Made by a program: the position numbers and the translations under genes
Notes under the pieces: model-generated
Seen by the model: the letters and a program-made list of their open reading frames with translations, nothing else
Databases searched by the model: none
Told to the model about the DNA's origin: nothing
Assembly (NCBI GenBank): GCA_030549775.1
Contig: CM060173.1
Location: 66,034,367 to 66,098,366 of the forward strand
DNA length: 64,000 nucleotides
DNA from: Tamarix chinensis
Lineage: Eukaryota; Streptophyta; Magnoliopsida; Caryophyllales; Tamaricaceae
Direction of reading: 5' to 3'
Part shown: positions 35,437 to 47,761 of the stretch, one piece after another
How positions within the stretch are numbered: position 1 is the first letter of the stretch
Layout of the letters: each line of letters starts with the position of its first letter

Positions 35437-36371
35437 ATAATATGGAGCCGAAAATTTCACTCTTCACCGTACATTATCAAGTTTAAGTTAAAATAAAATG
35501 AAGGAAAAACTATTGTTAAACAAAGCTATCCTAAAATGATGGATACAAATCTTCACTTAAAGCTCAAGGTCAACTATGGTTGTCAAGGAAAATTGAAAGT
35601 GAACATATTATAAGGTTATATTCCTTAGAAGTCATGATTAAAAAATAATCACACAAATCATAAAAATGTGGTAGTAAAATAGAGGGGAGGGAGGTAGAAT
35701 AAGGAGACAAAAAGATGTAGCTACAAAGCTACTTTTTGAGATTTAAGTCCTTAAATCTAATTTTAAATCGGCAAATTAGGCAAGGAAGGCCAATTTATCT
35801 AATACAAATTAATAAAAAATCACCCAACTCATAAAAAATAATATTCCATGAGTAGTAGAGGGAAAATCAAAAGAAAAGTAAAAACGATATCAATTTAAGC
35901 GGCATATTAGTTGATTTCTATGTGTAAATGAATTATTTATAGTTAAAAAGTTTTGGAAACATAGTGCACATCAACCAATGGTGCTGCCCCATCCATCATT
36001 GAATTGAGAAGCTAAAATCTCCCCTTTTTCATTAATTTTACCAAATCTTTTTCATCTCAAAGTCAAATCATACCTCTAATTTAAGATCAAATGCACACAA
36101 ACCATGAGCAGGCGCATGAATTAACACACATTATAGGCCAAATTTTATGTTGTGTTATGTCATTCCCCTAACTAATAAAAATGTAATCTTTTAAAATTTT
36201 TGATATAAAACCAAATAAGAAAAAATAGAATGAAAGAGAAAATACAGTAAAAAGTGGAAGAATAAAAAAAGGAATGGAACAAACTGCAACAAAACTCTAA
36301 AAAGTTAGTGATGCAAGCTTCCATTCAAACAAATAAAAATTGAAAGAAACAAATTTTTTCACTAGGAGAAT
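35437..36371. other. No supported gene
   Basis: AT-rich DNA between the gypsy 3' LTR and an older gypsy fragment. The last part may be upstream polyprotein sequence of that fragment, but I cannot recognise it. Confidence 0.5.
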
Positions 36372-36709
36372 TGATCGGTTACACTTAAGAAAAGATAGAC
36401 TTTAGAACTTAAGAAATAACAAACTAATGCTAAGAGTCAATAGACTATTTAAAATCTTAAGGAATTATGGGGAATAATGCTTATAAATTAGAATTACCTA
36501 AATCCTATGAGGGATTTTTAAGAACTTCCAATGTTGGTGGTTTATCCCCTTACTATAGGGATGATAATTTGAGGAAAAATTCTCTTTTACAAGGGTATAA
36601 TGATGTGCGAGCATCTCAATATAATTCTTCCTTAATTGAAGATCAATAGTTAGTATGTTTGGTGATGGTACCAATTATTCTTGAAAACCCTATTGCTATT
36701 AATGTTTTG
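36372..36709 (+). pseudogene. Ty3/gypsy integrase C-terminal fragment, cut by the Athila insertion
   Basis: Translation gives IDRLHLRKDRL, NNKLMLRVNRLFKIL, then after a one-base frame change NNAYKLELPKSYEGF, TSNVGGLSPYYRDDNLRKN. This is the usual end of plant gypsy polyproteins (HLRKERFP, RKSKLxPRGDGPFxVL, NDNAYKLELPGxYGVS, FNVxDLSP). A stop follows at about 36647. The sequence after it (36670-36709) matches a segment near 9.7 kb at 37 of 40 bases and stops exactly where the Athila LTR begins. Reading resumes at about 52193. Confidence 0.8.
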
Positions 36710-38118
36710 TGATGACTTTTGACTGCAAGTGTACGGTGTTAAAGTATCATGCAAGGTCAAATCGATAAGGACTAGGAAGTGAGTAATGGGATAATGAAAA
36801 AATCTCCTATGTCTAGACTGACAATAGGGGAAAATGATGTTTAACTATAAAGGAAAGGAAAATTTTCAAACTAAATCCAACTATAATATAAGAACAAGTG
36901 AAATGTAGTTGGAGAAAAACATAAGGTTCTGGTCAATCCCCTAAACCCCAATGTAATTGATTATGAACCCCATATCCAGATTCAAAACACTTTGTCATTA
37001 ATGCCAACCAAAATATATAGTGTAATGCTCTCTCAAGACACCACACCTTATTTTCTATTAAGACTCTTCTATCTATAATATGAATGCAAAAATAGGAAAC
37101 ACATTATTATGTACTATATTCTATTTTCTTAGTTCTAGAAGCTAACCAACATCTCTCGACTTTGTGGTTTGATCTCTAGTCATGCTGATAGAGTCCACTC
37201 CCACTTATCTCTAGAATCTCACTAATTTTCTCTAAATAATAATAGAAAAGTGATCAATTTTCTCTATTATTCCAATTAAATCATTAGGAAAACACATATG
37301 AAAAGAAATTAGATTCAGCAGGGTTCAGATTTTCAACACATTCATATTAGAGCATTTCTCTTCACATCGGCATAGATCAAATAGCTAATCATGGTTTTCA
37401 TTAAGCTCAACATCTTAAACATAGAGAATTGCATCAACTAAAAAAAATCCAAAGGAAAAATAAAATAACCTCTTTATTCTAGATAAAAAATTCACTATTC
37501 TATCCATTTGGCAGGGAATAAGAAATTGAGATCAAGAGATTGAAGATTGTAGATGAGTTAAGAGTGGATTAGATTGGATGATGCCAAACAAATAACCATA
37601 GATCTATCTTTAGTGCTTCCAAAATTGCCATCTTTTTATCCCATTAATTTCCTCTCTTGAACTAAATGAAAAATAAATTTATATATACGTGACTTCCCAT
37701 CAACACGCCCGTGTAAATCAACACAGCATTGACGTGTCCCTGCTTAAACTTTGAGCATGTTTTGTATTTTAGCATTTAATTCTTCGTTTGAATTTTTAAT
37801 GAGACAATTTTTGATGCATTGGAAAGATAAAAAAAGTATATATAAATTTCATGTTGAACACTTTTTTCAAATTTAGATCTCATCATGGTTGGATTTTCAA
37901 GTCTTTATTCCTTTTCATACTTTGAGCTCTCATATTTGCTTCAATTTTGTTCTAGCTATTGCGTTTTAGCTCCTTTTGACCCATATTCTTGAATTACCTA
38001 CAAAATATAAAGAGAAATAAAAAAGAACAAGTGGACTAAATTATGAAAAAAATAATCATATAATCACATTAAATATCCATGTTAAATTTCATGTGATTGA
38101 GTTAATTCATGCCTATCA
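36710..38118 (-). repeat. Athila 3' LTR
   Basis: In sense it begins TGATAGGCATGAATTAACTC at 38118 and ends AAAAGTCATCA at 36710 (TG...CA). It aligns with 50941-52192 over most of its length, roughly 80-85% identical by eye in the stretch around 37080-37290, so the element is old. Confidence 0.82.
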
Positions 38119-38135
38119 AATCCCCATGCTTAACT
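38119..38135 (-). promoter_or_regulatory. Polypurine tract next to the 3' LTR
   Basis: The minus strand reads GAGGACAAGCAACAAG, then TTAAGCATGGGGATT immediately before the LTR start TGATAGG. This is the typical layout of Athila/Tat elements, where the purine stretch primes plus-strand synthesis. Confidence 0.6.
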
Positions 38136-39688
38136 TGTTGCTTGTCCTCAAGCAACCATCACATATGAATGCACATAGTAAAAGTGATAGGTGAAAATGA
38201 GATCCCTTTCTCCATAAATATTTCTCAAACACTCACATCATACCAAATTTAATCAACTCAACAATACCCCAAAATTCATCAAAATGTAAAAACATAATTC
38301 TAGAAAATATTTTTTTAGGTTGCATTCTTAAGAAACAAGTTGAAATGTATTGCTGTATCTCATGTCAAAATCATGCAAAGAGGATCATGCAAGGATAACA
38401 TGTTACTTGGGTTGCAGGAAACCATGAGCAAAATTTGTACAAGACTCAAGTTTCAAAATAGCAACCTCACTATAGGTACTTGGACACTCCTCTATCGTGT
38501 TTATTTATATGAATCAATTTTGAAGTTTCGCTTATGCCAGTTCTTATCTTTTAAATGATAAAACAAGTCACCACATTAGTTACACGACAATAAACAAGAA
38601 AAAGTCTTAATATATATATAACCCTCAATTTCATGAACACAATTACACTTGTCCCTTAAGAATGCAACTAAAACATTTAAGTTCAAAAATCAAAATCATT
38701 TTCAAGAAAACAATAAGGGGTCTCAACAAGTTAAGTCAACTTAATGCAATATCATGTTAAAAAATCTTCTATTATCATCAATAAAAGATCATTTCCCAAT
38801 TTTATTCCTTTTTTTAATTTCTAATTTCAAAATTTTATTTTTTTCAATTTAAATTTTTTATTTGAAGAAACACAAAAAATGCATAATTATAAACATAATG
38901 CAAGAAACACAAGTAAAGAAAAATGTAGCCCTACAATATCTCCCCCATGCTAATAATTCACATTGTCCCCAATGTGATAATAAGGTACAAGGGAAGAGAG
39001 GAACCCACAAACTATATTTATTCGGTGGGCAGTGGTGCAGCAGTGGTTGAACATCCCTCACTAGTTCTGGATCACTTTGGAGCCATGAGTAATCTACAAT
39101 TGTTGTTGGGAAATCAAAATCCTCAATTTTTTTCCCTTCATTTTTCTCTTTCCTTTTGTTGTTATTCTTTGGAACCCATATTATCCTCTTTGAGACTTCA
39201 TCACCTAGACTAATATAAACACAAAATATCTATGAGTTTGTATGAGTAACAAAAATCCAAAGTGAAAAAAAATTCTAGGTAAATGAAAGTATGAACTTGG
39301 GTTACCTCCCAAGAAGTGCTTGTTTAAAGTCTTTAGCTCGACTCCCTCATTTCTAATTTTTTTTCAAGAGAATAACGGTCTTAAGTTGTTCAATGCCGCC
39401 ACAAATATATGGTTTTAATTGTTAATCGTTTACCATGAATGTTCCTTTTTTAGTATACAAAATTTCCACTACAACGGAGAGATATAAGTTTACGACCGAG
39501 AATGGGTTGGACCATCATGATTTCAACTTTCCATGGAAAATCTTTAATCTAGAGTTAAAGAGAAGAAACTATTATCCCTTGAAAAAATCACACTTTGAAA
39601 TATGCTTATCGGGTAACTTCTTGATAGGTTCTTTGAAATGCTTTGCATTCTCAAACCTATCAAAACAGAACTCGTTCGTTTTGTTCAG
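38136..39688 (-). other. Athila non-coding 3' region
   Basis: No env-like frame is visible. At 39296-39350 the minus strand reads GAGTCGAGCTAAAGACTTTA, then AACAAGCACTTCTTGGGAGGTAACCC, a block that I recall as a recurrent feature downstream of pol in plant Athila/Tat elements. The rest is AT-rich. Confidence 0.5.
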
Positions 39689-40479
39689 CTAAGCTTTCCT
39701 TTGCTTACCTGTATCACTCAAATTAAAATTCAGAAACTTTAATGCCCAAAATGCTTTATGTTCAAGTTTGAATGAGAGATGGCATGCCTTACCATAAACC
39801 AAATGGTAGGGGTATATGCTAATTGGAGTTTTATACTTTGTTCTATAAGCCCAAAGCATTTCATCTAATTTGATATACAAATATTTTCACGTTACACTTA
39901 TGGTTTTCTCCTAAAATTTTTTAATCTATCTATTATTTACTTTAACTTGACCACTTTTCCGAGGACAGTAGGGAGTTACCACTTTATTCATGACTCCATA
40001 CTTAGTTTGGAGGAATAGAAATTGTTGATTGCAAAAATGCTTCCCTCTATCGCTAATGCTATCTCTAGGTGTGCCAACTCGCATGAAAATATTTCATTTC
40101 ATGAATTTGTCAACCTCCTTGGCACCATTCATTGGAACTGACAGATTCTACCCACTTGAACATATAGTCCACAACCACAAGGATATAATCATTATAAAAA
40201 ATAGGGGAATGGTCCCATGAAGTCTATACCCTAAACATCAAATAACTCACAAACCATAACATTAATTAAGGGTAATTGATGTTTTAGGGATATATTCCTA
40301 GTCCATTGACACCTATCACAAGCATAAACAAAGGTGTGAGCATCCTTAAAAATATTAGGCCAACAGAAACCCATATTGTAAAATCTTAGCTACAGTCCTA
40401 GTTGGTCCAAAGTGACCTCAAGCCTCGCTACCATGACAATGTTCTAAGATGGTATAAATCTCCTCATCATTCACACACG
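39689..40479 (-). pseudogene. Athila integrase remnant
   Basis: The minus strand gives CVNDEEIYTILEHCHG, GHFGPTRTVAKIL, the CxxC of the zinc-binding region (ACDRCQWTRN), FDVxGIDFMGPFP with the first catalytic Asp, and, after frame changes, DEMLWAYRTKYKTPISIYPY, HLVYGKACHLSFKLEHKAFW and ALKFLNFNLSDTG. The catalytic core between the zinc motif and the C-terminal part is present only in pieces with stops. Upstream it is cut by the LINE; the missing few residues reappear as DQVIPGK near 45855-45880. Confidence 0.82.
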
Positions 40480-40669
40480 TATGAATTAAAAAAAAATCAT
40501 TACGTGCTTGGTTAGTCTCTCCCTTTTCGCGCCCCTCTAATGGCGTTTGAACAAGGCAACTGACTCCATTGATCCATCGAGCACTAACCTGAAGCAGCCC
40601 TGCAATTTGACTCTCCTCCTTGTCTTCTTCATCTTCTTTAAGTTGGTGTTCCTTTTTCTGTGTTGAAGC

Positions 40670-42366
40670 ATGGGGAACAGGAAGAAAGCGCCCCGAGGTT
40701 GAGCACAGAAACAAGCTCTGGGTAAAAATCCAATATGTGTCCTACCTAGTCCTCAAAAGCAAGCTAGCTAGAGTGATTCATCTCCGGAAGCTTCTAGTTC
40801 AGCTAAGCCCAGCAAATTCTCTTCAGATGATTCCCCTTTGTCGAATCCAGCTTCGAAAGAGCTACAGTTTGCCATAACTGACAGGGATGAAGAAGGCCAA
40901 ACCCATCCCACAAATTTGGCTTTGGAAGTGATGCCAATCTCCTTACTGGAGAGACAAACTGGTTTGATTACTCAAGCTTAGTTGAATCAGGACAAGCTAA
41001 AGTCGACTGCTTAGACCACCAATTTGGGTTTGAATGATCCAATTTCCTCTATGCCTAACTTACTTTCTGATTTTGAGGAAGAATTGGACAGAGTGGAAAT
41101 AATTACAGCTGCTAATGGAGATCAAACCCATGTAGCAAGCACTGGGGTCAATCTAGGGAAAGAGCCTCCCACACAGGTACCATCACCCAAGCAAAGATCT
41201 TTTGCTGAGTTATTCCCTAGTATTTCTATGAAAAAATGTGATTATATCCCCCAAGGGGTGATGTTGTGTGTGTTTCTAAGAAAAACATCCACCCTGTGGA
41301 TGAAGCTTGGGGAGCATGCTTGCTGGGATGTTTTGTTGGGATCAAACCTGACAAATACAATTTGGGAATACCCAAACATGTTATAAAACTTCCATTCAAA
41401 TATATAATTCATAGTTCTGGATGGGTGGTCTTAAAATTTGAAAGTCAAGTAGAGAAGGAACATGCTCTAGCTGGGGGACCTTACATTATTAAAGGGAAGG
41501 TCTTTGTGCTCAAAGAAATCCCTAAGCTATTTTCCTTTTGTAAGGAAGAAATTACCAAAATCCTTGTGTGGGTCAGGCTTGTCAATCTGCCTTTGGAACT
41601 TTGGAACTGTGGAGCAATTAGTGAAATTGCTTCCTACATTGGCAAGCCAATTTTAATTGATGATTTCACCCTACAGAGGTCTAAGATTGACTATGACAGA
41701 GTTCTAGTGGAAATTGATGTAAAGGGTAAGCTCCCTTCTGCTATCAAAGTCAGGGGAGAGGATGAGGAATATTCCTAAATTATAGAATATGAAGACTTGC
41801 CCCTAGTCTGTGACTGCTGTGGTATTCTGGGTCACTTGGAAAGTAACTGTGTGATGAATCATAAAAACAAAAGGGAGAACATAGTCAATCATGTTTCAAA
41901 AGTCAATCAAGCCCCTTTTGATATAGAGCCCAAGAAGGGAAAGAAGAATGTAGAGGTTAAAGGAAGAAAAGAATAGTTAAAGAAGACTCACAACACTAGT
42001 CCAGAACAGGTTGAAGCAAAAATAGCAGAGAACAACAAGAGCAAAGTTACTCTGATTGTGGATGAAGGGACACAGAGTCCAACAGAGGATGTGATCCCTA
42101 AATCACTGACTCCAGGTCAAAAGAAACCCTCAGGGGAGGGTCAGTTCCCTTAGCAGAAGACAGCTATGACCAGGGTGCCTAACCCTCCTCCTAACTAGGG
42201 ACAGGAAGATAGAGTGGAGCCCCCTGAAGAATAGGTGAATATGGATGTGCATGGATGGAAGAAGGTTGTCAACAAAGCTGCTAAAAGGAAAAAGAAGGTG
42301 CCAGCATATAAGCAGGTTAAAAGAGGCCCCATGAGAAGGCTTCCAAGGCTTGGGAAAATATCATGA
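40670..42366 (+). pseudogene. LINE ORF1: DUF4283 and CCHC zinc-knuckle protein
   Basis: LINE ORF1 proteins bind the element RNA. The frame starts MGNRKKAP at 40670, continues through a Ser-rich linker, and shifts frame in a TG run near 41258-41268. The DUF4283 domain follows (about 41290-41770: AWGACLLGCFVGIKPDKYNL, ALAGGPYIIKGK, VWVRLVNLPLELWNCGAI, EIASYIGKPILID). A zinc knuckle CDCCGILGHLESNC (CX2CX4HX4C) lies at about 41808-41850, then a basic tail. Premature stops: TGA 40700; TAG 40769, 40979, 41012, 41974, 42151, 42196 and 42232; TAA 41776. The terminal TGA at 42364 overlaps the ATG of ORF2 as ATGA, which suggests coupled translation in the ancestral element. Confidence 0.85.
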
Positions 42367-45300
42367 ATCTGCTTATTTGGAACGTAAGGGGAGTGAGCTC
42401 TCCTCTGAAACAAAAAGCTCTGGGTGATTTGTACAGGGAACATGATTGCTCAATTGTAGGTATTATGGAATCTAAGCTAGATAACCAGAAATTGAAGTTC
42501 ATGGTGGATAAGTACTTTAGGGGATGGAATCATAATGACAATTTCAGTCACCATCTCAATGGAAGATTGATCCTCCTATGGAACCCTAATTTAATTAGCG
42601 TCCAGTTGATTGAGGTGTCCCCCCAGTCCATTACTGGTTCTGTTGTTGATATTAAAACAGGTTTTAATGTAACCCTAACTGTGGTATATGGCCTGTATAC
42701 CATAAAGGACAGAAAATGCCTCTGGGAAACTTTGATAATGTTGGCCAGAAACATGAAAGGCCCCTAGTTAGTGGGAGGGGATTTCAACCGTCCCCTTAAC
42801 TCTTCTGATAGATGTGGTTCAAGACCTATCTCTGATTATGAAACTGTAGATTTTAAAAATTGCTACTTAGTGGCTCAATTGTCTGACCTCCCTGCCACAG
42901 GCTGCTTCCACACTTTTATTGGTTATAAAGTGAAATGTAAGCTAGATCGAGCCATGATGAATGCTGAGGGGCTAGTAGCAGGCCTCAATATCTTTGTTAG
43001 CTTTCTGCCACCTAGGAGCTCTTCAGATCATTCTCCTTGTATTATCAAGCTTGGGAATCATCCACCAAGGCGGAAACCATTCCAGTTCTTCAACATGTGG
43101 TGTGTACATCCTAAGTTCAAGGAGGTGGTCTGCAAAAACTGGAGGTTCTCTTTCTATGGTACACATCAATTCAACTTTTGCAAAAATTTATCTGTGCTGA
43201 GACATGACCTAAAAAAGTTAAATAAGCATGAATTTTCAAATATTATTGCTAGAGCTAACCTTGCAGAAAAGAAACTCAAGACAACTCAAGAGACTGTTAT
43301 GGCTCAGCCTTCCAAGCAGAGCCTGGAAACTCTTGAGGCCTTAAGGAGAAATGCTTTCTTCCTGAAAAGAGCTGCTGCTAGCTTTGTTTCACAGATAACA
43401 GAAACAAGTTTCTGCTCAACATGGATCAGAACTCAAAGTTCTTCTTTGACATGCTCAAAGCCAGACAAACAAAGAGCAGAATTGTGCAGATCAAAAAAAG
43501 AGATGGCCAGCCTAGCCTTTCTGATCAGGAAATGGAAGAGGAATTTCTGGACTTCTACCTGAACCTGTTGGGAACTGATGCACAATATGAAGGGATGGAT
43601 AGCTCTGTTATTACTAGAGGATATACTATCACTGAAGAATAAAGTCAAGTCCTCATGAGACCTGTCTCCACTATAGAAATCAAAAAAGTCCTATTTTCTC
43701 TAGGAGACTCCAAAGCCCTAGGCCCAGATGGGTATTCTGCTAAATTCTTCAAAGAAGCTTGGGGGAAAATTGGGGATGACTTCTGTGCAGCAGTAAAGGA
43801 GTTCTTCATCAATAAAAGACTTTTGAAGAGGGTGAATCATGCTACCCTAGTTTTGATACCCAAATCTTCCTAGGCCTCCTTTGTTGGTGATTTCAGGCCC
43901 ATAGCCTGTTGTAACACTCTATACAAGGTGATAGCAAAATTAATTTCTAACAGAATTGCTAAGTGTTTGGATGATCTAATTAGCCCTGAACAAGGGGCTT
44001 TTGTAAAAGGGAGACTCATGTCAGAGAATATCCTGCTTGTTCAAGAACTCTTAAAAGAGTATTCAAGGAAAAGAACTCCTCAAAAGTGTATGATCAAGAT
44101 TGATCTCAGAAAAGCTTATGAAACTATCTCATGGAGCTTCCTCAATCACCTCCTAAAAGCCTTCAATTTCCCTGCAGAGTTCATAGAGTTGGTGATGGAA
44201 TGTGTCTCCACCACCAGCTTCTCCCTGAAGCTGAATGGTAACTTGTTTGGTTTCTTCAAAGGTGCTAGAGGGCTTCGACAAGGAGACCCTTTGTCCCCAT
44301 ATTTATTTGTTCTATGCAAGGAGTACTTCATTAGGCAACTAAAGCACCTTGCTCTGAAGCAGGAGTTTTCTTACCATTCTAAATGCAAAAAGTTGAACCT
44401 GTTGCATCTAGATTTTGCAGATGACCTAATATTGTTCTGTAGAGGTGACATTCCCTCTGTCAAAACTTTAATGCAAGGGCTTGATGACTTCAGCAGGTGC
44501 TCTGGACTAACTGTGAACTCCATGAAATCCTAGCTCTTTATGGCAGGTGTTAAGGAGCAGCTCCAACAAGAGATCCTGGCTCTCACCAATATGCAAAGAG
44601 GAAGCTTCCCCTTCAGATACTTAGGGATTCCATTAAACCCCTGCAAACTGAGACCTATTAATTATGAGAACCTCACCAATTCCGTGTGTGAGCAGTTGAA
44701 TTTGTGGAAAGCAAACTCACTTTCTTTTGCAGGAAGACTGGAAATCTTGAATTCAGTGGTTTAAGGCCTTCGGGGTTTCTAGCTCTCCATTTTTTCCATA
44801 CCAAAGATAGTTCTACAGAGAATCATTACCCTCTACAGAAACTTTCTGTGGTAGGGTAAACCACCCCCAGTTTCATGGTCTAAGCTATGCCACCCAAAAT
44901 ATGAAGGAGGGCTGGGTATAAGAGATCTCTCTGCATGGAACTCTGCTTTCCTCTGCAAATATATCTGGTTCTTACAAGATGAAAAGGTATCACTGTGGAC
45001 CAAGTGGATACACACACATTACCTACAAAATAGGAATGTGGCTTCCTTCCACCCAAGTCATGGAACCTCCCATTTTATGAGGAAACTTAGCAGTTTGTTT
45101 ACCCTGTTGGTTCTGAATCAGGGATCACATGAACAAGCAACACCTCTGCTGAAATCATGGGTTACTCTGAATGGTTTTTCCACTACACTGGCTTACAACT
45201 ATTTTCGAGATAGGGCCCCTAAGTGGAAACCTCACAGGGTGGTTTGGTTGCAGAACAGAACCAAAAGATATGCCTTCTTTCTCTGGTTATCCCTCCTTAA

Positions 45301-45712
45301 AAGATTTTATACCAAAGATAGGCTCAAGTTCTTGGATGGGCCTAAGGACTGATTACTATGTGAGTAGAAGACTGAGACACATGAACACCTATTTTTTGAA
45401 TGTGAAGTTTCCAACAGAGTATGGCAACCCCTAAGATCATGGCTGGGCATCTCAAGAGGGTCAACCACCTTATTCAGTGCCATAATAATCATTCAAAGGA
45501 ATTCCCATAGGCACTAGATAATCTGGAAGGCTCGAGCTCTCACTATGGTTGCAGCTGTGTACTACATTTGGAGGAGCAGAAATGACATCTTGTTTGAATC
45601 AAAATCTTTTTTCCTTACTAGTGTTATTGTACAAGTCCAGAAATATGTGTATAGTGCCCTATTTTTTAAAAGAAACCTTAGGGATGGACTAAAGGAAAAT
45701 TTGTATGCTTAG
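42363..45712 (+). pseudogene. LINE ORF2: endonuclease and reverse transcriptase
   Basis: ORF2 nicks the target and primes reverse transcription. The endonuclease part begins MNLLIWNVRG (42363) and keeps IMESKL, VGGDFN and SSDHSP, the expected catalytic Asn, Glu, Asp and His positions. The frame changes near 43390-43420. The RT has LGDSKALGPDGYSAKFFKEA, DFRPIACCNTLYK, MIKIDLRKAYETISW, GLRQGDPLSPYLFVL and the FADD box (about 44410). A zf-RVT-like end (ETHEHLFFECEVSNRVW, about 45370-45425) and YYIWRSRNDILFE follow; the likely true stop is TAG at 45710. Premature stops: TAG 42765 (Trp expected in GPWLVGGDFN), 43871, 44531, 44780, 44852, 45365 and 45515; TAA 43640 and 44762; TGA 45350. No functional product is possible. 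Confidence 0.9.
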
Positions 45713-46020
45713 TACACTAAGGTGTGGCTAGATGAGCCATGGGCCATGATTTTGTATTGTGATCATTTTTGGTAAAAATGATCAAAATTTTTGACCAGGG
45801 TATGCCCTGTGTACTTGTACAGAATGTTCACATGATATATATTTACCTCGTTTACCAGGAATTACTTGGTCAACATAAATTATAAATAGATATGGATTGT
45901 CTCAAAAATAATACTTTACCTTAGAAAGAAACTTCCTTCTATGGTGATATGAAACATAAGTGGGTAAGATATGACTACCAAGAAATTAGCTATATCAGCA
46001 TACCATAGAGTAGGTGTGGT

Positions 46021-47640
46021 TTAAACGTTGTGAATTCGCTCATTTAGAAATTCTTCATTTATGCAATTGGTTGGCTCCTCCATGATAGATTGGGGAAGTT
46101 GTGAGAGATGATATGAAATACTATTCTCACTCCCATTTTTATCTTTGATCACCATGTCAAATTCTTGGAGCAGCAATACCCATCTTATTATCCTAGACTT
46201 AGCATCCTTCTTAGCAAATAAGTTATTTAATACAGTTTGGTCAGTGTAAACAATGAATTTAATCAACATCAAGTAAGAATGAAACTTATCAAATTCAATT
46301 ACTATAAGCAACAATTCCTTTTTTGTAGTAGCATAATTTTGTTGTGTAGAATTCAGAATTCTAATAGTATAGTAAATGTTTTGAAAAAGAGTATTTTTCT
46401 TTTGACCCAACATAGCACCAATAGAAAAACCACTTGCATCACACATTATTTCAAAGGAAAAATCATAATCTGGAAATGCCATAATAGGTGCACTAATAAA
46501 ATTTTCTAAAAGACATTAAACAAATGCAAGGGCTCATAAGAAAAAATGAAAGTAGCTTATTTAACAAAAAAACTCACATAGGGGCTTAGCTATTTTTGAG
46601 AAGTCTTTAATGAACCTTTAATAAAATCCAACATGCCCCAAAAAATCTCTAAAATCTTTAGTAGTAGAGGGAGTATGAAGTTTTTCAATTATTTCAAATT
46701 TTACCTTATCAACTTCAATTATCTTGTTAGAGATTTTGTAACCTAGAACAATCCCCTCTTGGACCATAAAATGACATTTTTTCCAGTTATGTCTTCACAT
46801 ATTTTCAACACATTACCTATGTTATTTAGGCATGCATCAAAATAACATCTAAACAAAGAAAAATCATCCATGAAAATTTCCTAGAAATCCTCCTCTATAT
46901 CATGAAAAGTTACCATTATACATCTCTAAAAAGTAGCTAGAGCATTACACAATCAGAAAGGCATTCTCCTATATGCAAACTTACTATAAGGACATGTGAA
47001 TGTTGTTTTTTCTAGATACTCAGGTGTAATAGGGATTTATATGTACCCTAAATACCCATCTAGGAAATAGTAGAATTCATGGCCTACTAGTCTCTCTATC
47101 TTTTGATCAACGAAGGAAAGAGGGTAATGGTCTTTCCTAGAGGCATCATTTACTCGCATATAATCCATACAAATATGCCAACTTATTATGGTATGTGTAG
47201 GGATCAATTCACTATTTTCATTAGCCCAAACAATAATACGTCTATTTTAGGTGCCACCTACACCAGACTAACCCACACGCTATTAGATATGGGATAAATT
47301 ATGCCTGCATCAAGTAATTCTATCACCTTTTTTTCACCACTTCTTATACGAGGGATTAAGTTATCATTGAGTTTGAACCCATTGGCTTACAACCCTCCTC
47401 CATTAGAATTTTATGCATGTGTATAGATGGATTAATTCCTTTTAAGCCTGTAATGGTCCACCCAAAAATTGTTTTGTGCTCCTTCAACACCCTCACTAGC
47501 TTCTCTTCCATCAACCTACTCGAAGAAGAGGAAATAATCACTAGAAGAGATGTAGAAGCATCTGAAAATACATATTTCAAATGAGAGATGAGAGGTTTGA
47601 GCTCAAGCTAAGGAGACTCTTCGGGAGGGTTTTAATTTTT
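46021..47640 (-). pseudogene. Athila reverse transcriptase and RNase H remnant
   Basis: The RT N-terminus is readable at 47580-47356 (LVIISSSSSRLMEEKLVRVL, EHKTIFGWTITGLKGINPSI, HMHKILMEEGCKP). The middle RT is scattered over several frames, with KDFRDFLGHVGFY and RFIKDFSKIAKPL near 46600. RNase H is open from 46482 to 46021: FEIMCDASGFSIGAMLGQ, YATTKKELLLIVIEFDKF, VYTDQTVLNNLFAKKDAKSR and RWVLLLQEFDMVIKDKNGSE. The RNase H block is the best preserved part of the element. Beyond it, toward 45860, WYADI and DQVIPGK lead into integrase before the LINE break. Confidence 0.87.
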
Positions 47641-47761
47641 TTTTTATCTCATCATGCTCCAAGCCTCCAAATGGTAGCCTTGAAAATATAGGATATGAAG
47701 GAGATGCCTCCAAATAGTAGATTACCATTTCAAGGCTATCATCTTCCTCATTCTCATCAAT

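Larger units (their letters stand above)
40480..45855 (+). mobile_element. Plant L1-type LINE, near full length but inactivated
   Basis: Inserted in opposite orientation into the Athila pol. It has a roughly 190-base 5' leader, ORF1 (40670-42366), ORF2 (42363-45712) and a short AT-rich 3' end. ORF1 carries DUF4283 plus a CCHC zinc knuckle. ORF2 carries endonuclease, reverse transcriptase and a C-terminal zf-RVT-like segment. Borders are set by where the Athila frame stops and resumes. I could not define a target duplication or a clear poly-A tail. Decay is mostly by premature stops, with only one frameshift in each ORF. Confidence 0.85.

Noticed and set aside
42363..45712. Functional reverse transcriptase gene
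   Set aside because: Ten premature stops and a frameshift make it a dead LINE ORF2.
46021..46482. Stand-alone RNase H gene
   Set aside because: The long open frame is only the best-preserved part of the Athila polyprotein; RT and protease fragments flank it in order.
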